DNA from: Candidatus Aciduliprofundum sp. JdFR-45
GTDB lineage: Archaea; Thermoplasmatota; Thermoplasmata; Thermoplasmatales; JdFR-45
Reading direction: 5' to 3'
NCBI GenBank assembly: GCA_002011395.1
Contig: MTNG01000131.1
Location: 1 to 6,162 of the forward strand
DNA: 6,162 nt
Under the pieces are notes generated by a model. It was given only the letters and a program-made list of their open reading frames with translations. It ran no database searches and was not told the DNA's origin. The position numbers and the translations under genes were made by a program. Numbering within the stretch: the stretch's first letter is position 1; the number at the start of each line of letters is the position of its first letter. Of this stretch, positions 1 through 4,899 are shown in pieces.

Positions 1-2
1 GG

Positions 3-449
3 CTGAAGGCCACGGGGCTACCCGGAAACCTCACCGTGAGCGGCCTCGTCGGCCTGCTATTCCTCTACGGCGGGGCGATCTTCCAGCGCTACGATGAGAT
101 ATATGTACTCGCGCTGATGGCGTTTCTCTCAAACGCGGGAAGAGAGATAGCGAAGGACGTGGAAGACGTGGAAGGCGATGTGGACAGGAGAACCCTCCCA
201 AGAATTCTGGGCACTGGGCGGGCCTCGTTCGTGGCGGCCATCTTCTACCTCGCCGCCGTGGCTCTCTCCCCGCTTCCATATCTTCAGGGCATCTTCGGCC
301 TTCCGTATCTCCTCACGGTGGGGGTGGCAGACGCTGTGTTTATATACTCCACATTCCTTTGCCCACGCGATGCGGGCAGGGCCCAGAGGATCTCCAAGGT
401 TGCCATGGTCCTCGGGCTCATCGCCTTCCTGGCGGGTGGTCTGACGTGA
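3..449 (+). CDS. Digeranylgeranylglyceryl phosphate synthase (UbiA family), 3' part
   Basis: This membrane prenyltransferase of the UbiA superfamily adds the second geranylgeranyl chain to geranylgeranylglyceryl phosphate in archaeal ether-lipid synthesis. The frame is open to the left edge, so the N-terminal half and start lie outside; 148 codons remain before the TGA at 447-449. Visible are a KATGLPGN segment, the second Asp-rich motif of the family (REIAKDVEDVEGDVDRRTLP, about 124-182 nt), and about five hydrophobic stretches consistent with transmembrane helices, the last being the C-terminus. The downstream gene starts inside this stop codon and encodes the enzyme that makes this enzyme's substrate, which strongly supports the assignment over other UbiA members such as menaquinone or heme O prenyltransferases. 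The GTG at 36 is internal, because upstream codons still match the family. Confidence 0.88.
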   Translation: MKATGLPGNLTVSGLVGLLFLYGGAIFQRYDEIYVLALMAFLSNAGREIAKDVEDVEGDVDRRTLPRILGTGRASFVAAIFYLAAVALSPLPYLQGIFGLPYLLTVGVADAVFIYSTFLCPRDAGRAQRISKVAMVLGLIAFLAGGLT

Positions 450-1195
450 AGGTGTATGAGTACATCCTAGAGAGCGTGGAAAAGCACGGCACAATCCACA
501 TGACGCTGATAGACCCCGACCCTGCAAAGGTAAGCCCTGAAAGGGCAGGTGCGATAGCGGAGGCCGCAGAGCATGGAGGAAGCGCGGCGATAATGCTGGG
601 CGGTTCAACGGGGGTCACGAGGGAGGTACTGGATGCGGCCGTGGAGGAGATCAGGGGACGGTGTTCACTTCCCATCATACTCTTCCCCGGTGGCATCAGC
701 GGGATATCCCTGAAAGCGGATGCCATCTACTTCATGAGCATGCTCAACTCGCGCAACCCGGAGATGATATCGTGGATACAGGCCCGCGCTGCCCGGGCTC
801 TCAAGTTCTCCCCTCTGGAGATCATACCGATGGGCTACATAATCGTGGAGCCGGGGATGACCGTGGGAAGGGTTGGAAAAGCGGAGGTCGTGAAAAGGAA
901 CGATGTGGACACCGCCATCGGCTTTGCCCTCGCCGCCGAGCTGTTCGGCATGAAACTGGTTTACCTTGAGGCCGGCAGCGGGGCACCGGAGCACGTGCCG
1001 CCGGAGATGGTTCGCGAGGTGGCCGGAAACCTGGACATACCTCTTGTGGTCGGTGGGGGTATCAGGACGCCGGAGGCCGCCGGTACGCTGGCGAAAGCCG
1101 GCGCATCCATCATAGTCACCGGAACCCTCGTGGAGAGAGTTGAGGACGTGGAGGGGGCGGTGCGCGCTATAGTTCGGGCTGTATCCCACGTTTAG
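446..1195 (+). CDS. Geranylgeranylglyceryl phosphate synthase
   Basis: This TIM-barrel enzyme joins geranylgeranyl diphosphate to sn-glycerol-1-phosphate, the first committed step that fixes archaeal lipid stereochemistry. The product is 249 residues, normal for the archaeal family. Motifs in order are HMTLIDPDP (18-26, Mg/diphosphate end), GGSTGV (52-57), LFPGG (79-83), the ADAIYFMSMLNS block (91-102), GYIIVEPGMTVG (130-141), YLEAGSGA (173-180), VGGGIR (202-207, phosphate loop) and AGASIIVTGT (218-227). I chose the GTG at 446 because it overlaps the preceding stop as GTGA, has a GGGTGGT stretch at 434-440 as a weak ribosome-binding site, and the protein match begins there; the frame extends further upstream without family similarity. 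It is probably translationally coupled to the preceding lipid gene. Its last 29 nt overlap the 3' end of nth on the other strand. Confidence 0.95.
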   Translation: MKVYEYILESVEKHGTIHMTLIDPDPAKVSPERAGAIAEAAEHGGSAAIMLGGSTGVTREVLDAAVEEIRGRCSLPIILFPGGISGISLKADAIYFMSMLNSRNPEMISWIQARAARALKFSPLEIIPMGYIIVEPGMTVGRVGKAEVVKRNDVDTAIGFALAAELFGMKLVYLEAGSGAPEHVPPEMVREVAGNLDIPLVVGGGIRTPEAAGTLAKAGASIIVTGTLVERVEDVEGAVRAIVRAVSHV

Positions 1196-1808
1196 GGCAT
1201 ATGTCACTCAGGGGGCAGACATCGCATCTCGGTCTCCTGGCGCGGCAGTACTCCCGCCCGAAGGATATGAGGGCCTTGTGTGCCCATAGGCGCCGTTCCG
1301 GCGGAATTTCCCGCTCCAGCGCCTCCTTTATGGACTCGTAGTCCGTCCCGAGCCCCCATCTTCTGCCGATCCTCATTATGTGGGTATCCACACCTATGAT
1401 TGGTGCAGACGCGACAAAGGCGAGGAAGACATCGGCCGTTTTGCGCCCTATACCCCTCACCTTCATCATCTCCTCCCTTGCCCTCGCGTGGGGAAGGGAG
1501 AGAACTCGCTCCAGCCCCCCGTCCATGGCCCACCGCGCGATGTCCTTCAGAATCCGCGCCTTGGCACGATAGAGACCCGCGGGGCGGAGGGCATCCTCGA
1601 TCTCCTCCTGCGGCGCCGAGAGGATGGCCGATGGAGAGGTGAGACCCCTCTCCCTGAGACGGGACAGGGCCCGACGGGTGCTGGCCGAGGACGTGTTCTG
1701 GGATATGACGATGCCCACGAGGACGAGGAAAGGGTCTTCCCCCTCCCACCACGGCTGGAAGTCGGGGTAGAGCGCCGCAAGGCGGGAAATCGCTTCCTTC
1801 ACGTTCAT
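1167..1808 (-). CDS. nth: Endonuclease III-like DNA glycosylase/AP lyase
   Basis: The 213-residue product belongs to the HhH-GPD superfamily and should excise oxidised pyrimidines and cleave the abasic site. The catalytic set is complete: a helix-hairpin-helix VRGIGRKTAD with the Schiff-base lysine at K123, the VDTHI motif with the catalytic aspartate at D141, and a C-terminal 4Fe-4S loop, C188-X6-C195-X2-C198-X5-C204. The N-terminal VISQNTS segment (34-40) replaces the LSAQATD of E. coli Nth and is of the type I associate with archaeal members. The length is close to bacterial Nth. The ATG (1806-1808) overlaps the alaX stop as ATGA, and no strong ribosome-binding site precedes it, so coupled translation is likely. 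The stop (TAG) lies inside the GGGP synthase gene. Substrate preference, including a mismatch thymine glycosylase activity, cannot be settled from sequence. Confidence 0.94.
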   Translation of the reverse strand: MNVKEAISRLAALYPDFQPWWEGEDPFLVLVGIVISQNTSSASTRRALSRLRERGLTSPSAILSAPQEEIEDALRPAGLYRAKARILKDIARWAMDGGLERVLSLPHARAREEMMKVRGIGRKTADVFLAFVASAPIIGVDTHIMRIGRRWGLGTDYESIKEALEREIPPERRLWAHKALISFGREYCRARRPRCDVCPLSDICPKRGIQPEL

Positions 1809-2506
1809 ATCAGCTTCACGTATACCCTCTTGTTATTCCTGCCCTTGTTCTCCACCTTCTCCACGACCATCTGCCCTATCTCCCGGGTGTTCTTCACGTG
1901 TGTGCCGCCGTCCGCCTGCACGTCTATGTCGCCTATCATCACCAGCCGTATGACCTCCACATCTGGCAGTAGGCGGGGGTCAACGCGCACCCACTCAGGA
2001 TGTTTCTCAACCTCCTCGCGCGGAACGAACTCCACGTTCACCTCGTGCCCCTCCATGGCGATTTTGTTCGCCTCCTCAACCACCCACTCCGCCTTCTGCC
2101 TGTTGAAGTCGGGCACGTTGAAGTCGATTCTCGCGGCGGCGGGGTAGAGCTGGTTGCCCGTTATGCGTCCTTTGAGGTGCGTGTAAACCACGTGGGATAT
2201 GACGTGCACTGCGGTGTGCGCCCTCATTATCGCATACCGCCTATCCCAGTCTATGGCACCGTGCACCTCTGTTCCCGTTTCAGGGACTTCCCCTTCTATA
2301 ATGTGCCAAGCGCCGTTGCCCTTCTCCATCGCGATAACCCTTGCCTCACCACCGTCCCATCTCAGAACCCCGGTGTCGTGGGGCTGACCGCCACCTCCCG
2401 GATAAAAGGCGGTGCGGTCCAGCAGGACGCTCTCGCCGCGGGTGGCGACCACGCGGGCGTCAAACTCCTTCAGGTACGAATCGCGGAGATAAAGCAGGTC
2501 GGTCAT
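1805..2506 (-). CDS. alaX: Alanyl-tRNA editing hydrolase AlaX, medium form
   Basis: This free-standing homologue of the AlaRS editing domain removes wrongly attached serine or glycine from tRNA-Ala in trans. The product is 233 residues, the size of the medium form: an N-terminal beta-barrel part with the glycine-rich block AFYPGGGGQPHDTG (33-46), then the editing core. The metal site is visible as H97-X3-H101 (HTAVH) and D199-X3-H203 (DGGTH). The position that is cysteine in AlaRS and small AlaX is aspartate here; I recall aspartate in part of the AlaX family, so this need not mean loss of function. The start MTDLLYLRDSYLKEF looks like a normal family N-terminus. No alanyl-tRNA synthetase catalytic or anticodon-binding region is attached. 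It is first in a two-gene minus-strand operon with nth. Confidence 0.94.
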   Translation of the reverse strand: MTDLLYLRDSYLKEFDARVVATRGESVLLDRTAFYPGGGGQPHDTGVLRWDGGEARVIAMEKGNGAWHIIEGEVPETGTEVHGAIDWDRRYAIMRAHTAVHVISHVVYTHLKGRITGNQLYPAAARIDFNVPDFNRQKAEWVVEEANKIAMEGHEVNVEFVPREEVEKHPEWVRVDPRLLPDVEVIRLVMIGDIDVQADGGTHVKNTREIGQMVVEKVENKGRNNKRVYVKLI

Positions 2507-2555
2507 GACCGGAATATCGCATGGGTGGGAGAAAAGGGTTGCGGTGCTTCAACCG

Positions 2556-2580
2556 AATCACGATTATGCTAATCGTGATT
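2556..2580. promoter_or_regulatory. 25-bp perfect palindrome upstream of alaX, candidate operator
   Basis: AATCACGATTA (2556-2566) and TAATCGTGATT (2570-2580) are exact reverse complements separated by TGC. It ends 50 nt upstream of the alaX ATG. On the minus strand a weak AT-rich element (TTTGATAACAT, about 2582-2592) lies just upstream. If that acts as the TATA box, transcription would begin near 2560 and the palindrome would cover the start-site region, as expected for a dimeric repressor. An RNA hairpin in the alaX leader is the alternative. The promoter assignment is inference; the symmetry is directly visible. Confidence 0.55.
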
Positions 2581-2626
2581 ATGTTATCAAATGCCACCCT
2601 TCCCGATTGTGGATTATCGCGTCTAT

Positions 2627-2664
2627 CTACTCCCCTTATTGTGGGTGTGGTCTCCGGGGAGTAG
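2627..2664. repeat. Inverted repeat, 9-bp arms, 20-nt loop
   Basis: CTACTCCCC (2627-2635) is the exact reverse complement of GGGGAGTAG (2656-2664). On the minus-strand transcript of the nuclease gene it would form a GC-rich stem about 68 nt past the stop codon, without a U-run directly after it. It could help end transcription or protect the 3' end; this is not established. Confidence 0.4.
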
Positions 2665-2678
2665 TCTCCAAGGAGTAT
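2651..2678. repeat. 14-bp near-perfect tandem repeat
   Basis: TCTCCGGGGAGTAG (2651-2664) is followed directly by TCTCCAAGGAGTAT (2665-2678), identical at 11 of 14 positions. Each unit is itself a small CTCC-NN-GGAG inverted repeat, so the pair reads as two adjacent half-palindromic sites. The first unit also supplies the right arm of the 9-bp inverted repeat. Confidence 0.5.
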
Positions 2679-2684
2679 ATTCGG

Positions 2685-2706
2685 ATTGAATGAATATTGA
2701 ATGAAT
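2685..2706. repeat. Exact 11-bp tandem duplication
   Basis: ATTGAATGAAT occurs at 2685-2695 and again at 2696-2706 with no gap. It marks the start of the very AT-rich sequence downstream of the nuclease gene. Confidence 0.75.
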
Positions 2707-2731
2707 ATAAAATATAATGAATATAAAATAT
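2700..2731. repeat. Exact 16-bp tandem duplication next to the nuclease stop codon
   Basis: AATGAATATAAAATAT occurs at 2700-2715 and 2716-2731, ending at the base before the stop codon of the minus-strand nuclease gene (2732-2734). On that gene's transcript each unit gives a U-rich segment (AUAUUUUAUAUUCAUU), so the pair may act as a U-rich archaeal transcription terminator. That role is inference; the duplication is exact. Confidence 0.65.
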
Positions 2732-3859
2732 TTAGACATATTTAATAACAACTTTTGTATCACCACGCGCTTCGAGCTTGTCTTTATATGCATTTACAGT
2801 TCGCATATTGGCGGGATCTACCGCGAGTACAACGATTATTCTTTTAAAATCTTCTCTGTATTCGTCAACCTGCTGTATGAGCCTTTGTAGTGTAGGCTTT
2901 CTAGGCTTATATTTAAGCTCGATACCAATAACATCATCAAATGCAAGATCAATCCTACCTGCTTTTGTACGTAGCTCATATTTGATTTTATCACCATATT
3001 TACTATAGAGATACTGATATAGCTGTCTCTCAAGATCTCTCTCTTTGTCTTTCTTTGAAATGATCATTTTGAAATTCTGCTCTATCTCTGAGTATATATC
3101 TGTCCAAATTTCATCAATCTTACTTCTGGGTTTTTTCTCTTTCTCTTCTGAAACTTTCCTCTCTTCTGTAACATAATACTCTTTGATCTTCGCAACAGAA
3201 ATGTGTTCCAATATACGTGCAATTACTTCATCCTTCTTTCCGGACTTTATCAAACCCATCTGCTCTGCAATTTCTTTCAGCGAGCTAAGTGATAATGTCC
3301 CTAATATTTCCTCTGGTGGCTTATTTGCTTTCATAATTCGGTCTATTAGCTCTTCTTTTTTGCCACTTATTGGGAGATCGAACCTAGCACATATTTCTCT
3401 GAGATGTTCTTTTAATAGATACATCTTTAAGAAATCATCAAGTCTCATAGTTTCTTCCTCTTCCTGAACAAAACTCTCTAAGGTTTTTAAAATCTCTGAT
3501 GGTGTAATTATCCAATAATTATCTATACTATATATAAGACCATAGCTATACACCATATTGAAATATTTCCTAAACGTAGGATAGCTCTTACCGAATTTTT
3601 CTTGAAGTGTTTCTCTTTTTATTTTCCCCTTATTGTCCTTTATTATATCCAAAAGTTCTAATGCATTTGAAGGGAGATTCTTCAAAATTTCTATGAGATT
3701 TGGCTCATTCTTTAAAACATCATATATAGCCTTCCTCAATTCATCTGGATCCATTTTGCTTCTGCCCCTAATTCGTAGAGTTCTCGCTATTTCCATAAGA
3801 TGTTCTCTGTCACAACCAGACAACATTTTCTTAAGAGAAGGATTTTCCCCCCGAGACAT
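2732..3859 (-). CDS. SAP-like/winged-helix protein with C-terminal PD-(D/E)XK nuclease-like domain
   Basis: I do not recognise this as a named family. From the ATG at 3857-3859 the product is 375 residues. In order: a SAP/Rho-N-like helical module (about 12-50), a winged-helix-like segment (about 62-127), two more SAP-like modules (about 150-177 and 189-220, both with a SGKK turn), a charged linker (about 228-250), then a restriction-endonuclease-like domain (about 270-375). The last shows E277, D304 (GRID), E314-X-K316 (ELK) and Q329/Q330 in a QQVDEY helix, the usual order of PD-(D/E)XK active-site residues. No signal peptide or membrane segment is evident, so it is probably a cytosolic DNA-binding nuclease. 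Sampled lines are 30-37% GC against 67-70% for neighbouring genes, suggesting transfer. The frame also opens at a TTG (3908-3910) and an ATG (3875-3877); the TATA position favours 3859. Repair, defence or mobile-element roles are all possible. Confidence 0.8.
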   Translation of the reverse strand: MSRGENPSLKKMLSGCDREHLMEIARTLRIRGRSKMDPDELRKAIYDVLKNEPNLIEILKNLPSNALELLDIIKDNKGKIKRETLQEKFGKSYPTFRKYFNMVYSYGLIYSIDNYWIITPSEILKTLESFVQEEEETMRLDDFLKMYLLKEHLREICARFDLPISGKKEELIDRIMKANKPPEEILGTLSLSSLKEIAEQMGLIKSGKKDEVIARILEHISVAKIKEYYVTEERKVSEEKEKKPRSKIDEIWTDIYSEIEQNFKMIISKKDKERDLERQLYQYLYSKYGDKIKYELRTKAGRIDLAFDDVIGIELKYKPRKPTLQRLIQQVDEYREDFKRIIVVLAVDPANMRTVNAYKDKLEARGDTKVVIKYV

Positions 3860-3880
3860 ATTTAAACTAATGTCCATTCG

Positions 3881-3897
3881 TAAATATATAGGTTTCG
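3881..3897 (-). promoter_or_regulatory. BRE and TATA box of the nuclease gene
   Basis: On the minus strand, CGAAACC (3891-3897) is followed by TATATATTTA (3881-3890), resembling an archaeal BRE-TATA pair. The TATA centre lies about 26-27 nt before the ATG at 3859, the usual distance to a transcription start, so the mRNA would be leaderless. This decides my choice of start: the upstream TTG at 3910 and ATG at 3877 would lie upstream of such a transcript. Confidence 0.65.
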
Positions 3898-3936
3898 TTG
3901 AACCGAACAAATATGCCTCACAAGAGGATTCCCAAT

Positions 3937-3953
3937 CAACAAACTTTAAGAAA
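3937..3953 (+). promoter_or_regulatory. Candidate promoter of the isomerase-AMP phosphorylase operon
   Basis: CAACAAA (3937-3943) followed by CTTTAAGAAA (3944-3953) resembles a BRE-TATA pair, centred about 28 nt before the ATG at 3976. No ribosome-binding site precedes the ATG (it is preceded by CCACC), which fits a leaderless transcript. An AT stretch at 3963-3970 is too close to the start codon to serve as its TATA box. Confidence 0.5.
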
Positions 3954-3975
3954 GTGTCTTCACATATAATCCACC

Positions 3976-4899
3976 ATGCATCCGAAAGTGAAGGAAGTGG
4001 GGGAAAAGATAAGGAGCATGGAGATACGCGGGGCCGGTCGGATAGCGAGGGCCGCTGCCGAAGCGATAAAGATGTGCGCTCTGGATTATCAGGGAGATCT
4101 GGAAGGATTCAGGGAGTGTCTGAAGGAGGCGAAGAACTACCTCATATCCACGCGGCCCACGGCCGTGTCGCTGAAGAACGCCATATACTACATATTGATG
4201 AGAACCGACGTTCGCTCTCTGGAGGAGGCGAAGAGAAGCGCGGCGAGGGCGGCGGACGAGTTCATAAGGAACTCGGAGATGGCGCTTGAAAGGATAGGGA
4301 AGTACGGGGCGGAGCGCATCCCCGATGGCTCCACGGTGATGACACACTGCAACTCCTCCGCGGCCCTCTCCGCCATACTCACCGCCCACGACCAGGGGAA
4401 GAAGATAGAGGTGATAGCCACCGAGACCCGCCCATGGAGGCAGGGGTACATAACGGCCAAGGTTCTCGCGAAAGAGGGGATACCGGTTACTCTCATCGTG
4501 GACTCCGCCGTGCGGCACTTCATGAAGGAGGTGGACGTGGTAGCAGTCGGGGCGGACACCATAGCCAGCAACGGGGCGGTCATAAACAAGATAGGGACGT
4601 CGCAGATGGCGCTCGCGGCCCACGAGGCAAGGGTGCCGTTTCTGGTGATGGCTGAAACGTACAAATTCTCGCCGGAGACGGTCATAGGAAAACTCGTGGT
4701 TATAGAGGAGAGGAGCCCGAAGGAGATAGTGGATCCGGAGGAACTGCCGGGTGTGAGGATACGTAACCCCGTGTTTGACGCCACGCCCCCGGAGTATGTG
4801 GATGCCATCGTGACGGAGAAGGGTGTCATATCCCCGTACCTCGCCTACGAGATCATAAAGGAGGAGTTCGGAGCCTGGATAGAGAGGTGGTGGAAATGA
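3976..4899 (+). CDS. Ribose-1,5-bisphosphate isomerase
   Basis: This enzyme converts ribose 1,5-bisphosphate to ribulose 1,5-bisphosphate in the archaeal AMP pathway, between AMP phosphorylase and form III RuBisCO. It belongs to the eIF2B/methylthioribose-phosphate isomerase-like superfamily. The 307-residue product shows RGAGRIARAAAEAI (18-31), STRPTAVSLKNAI (58-70), THCNSSAAL (123-131), ETRPWRQGYITAKVL (150-164), VGADTIASNGAVINKIGTSQ (191-210) and PFLVMAETYKFSPET (221-235). C125 and D194 stand 69 residues apart, the same spacing as the catalytic Cys133/Asp202 reported for the Thermococcus enzyme. The next gene encodes AMP phosphorylase, which separates this from eIF2B subunits or methylthioribose-1-phosphate isomerase. 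The ATG at 3976 gives a full N-terminus and fits the upstream TATA-like element. The TGA overlaps the next ATG. Confidence 0.93.
   Translation: MHPKVKEVGEKIRSMEIRGAGRIARAAAEAIKMCALDYQGDLEGFRECLKEAKNYLISTRPTAVSLKNAIYYILMRTDVRSLEEAKRSAARAADEFIRNSEMALERIGKYGAERIPDGSTVMTHCNSSAALSAILTAHDQGKKIEVIATETRPWRQGYITAKVLAKEGIPVTLIVDSAVRHFMKEVDVVAVGADTIASNGAVINKIGTSQMALAAHEARVPFLVMAETYKFSPETVIGKLVVIEERSPKEIVDPEELPGVRIRNPVFDATPPEYVDAIVTEKGVISPYLAYEIIKEEFGAWIERWWK

Larger units (their letters stand above)
2507..2731. other. Repeat-rich non-coding stretch between alaX and the nuclease gene
   Basis: I see no convincing gene in these 225 bases; short open frames lack family-like content. The stretch holds the upstream region of alaX-nth and the downstream region of the nuclease gene, both on the minus strand. 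Composition shifts from GC-rich near alaX to extremely AT-rich after about 2676. The individual repeats are listed separately. No tRNA-like or riboswitch-like fold was recognised. Confidence 0.7.

Noticed and set aside
1380..2147. Long plus-strand open frame of 255 codons
   Set aside because: It lies opposite nth and alaX, both of which have complete family motifs; its product has no domain-like pattern and is low in complexity toward the end.
2505..2693. Short plus-strand open frame of 62 codons in the non-coding stretch
   Set aside because: It crosses the palindrome and the repeat cluster, lacks a ribosome-binding site or well-placed TATA box, and has no recognisable features.
2556..2731. 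CRISPR array or insertion-sequence ends
   Set aside because: The repeats are short, of different kinds and not regularly spaced; no Cas or transposase gene is present and no terminal inverted repeats bracket the nuclease gene.
2732..3910. Type II restriction enzyme with a missing methyltransferase
   Set aside because: No methyltransferase gene is found in the window, and the SAP-like plus winged-helix architecture is not that of a restriction enzyme I know; the nuclease label is kept only at the fold level.
3633..4289. Plus-strand open frame of 218 codons across the island boundary
   Set aside because: It runs antisense through the nuclease gene, across the divergent promoters and out of frame into the isomerase gene; its composition changes abruptly in the middle, as expected of a chance frame.
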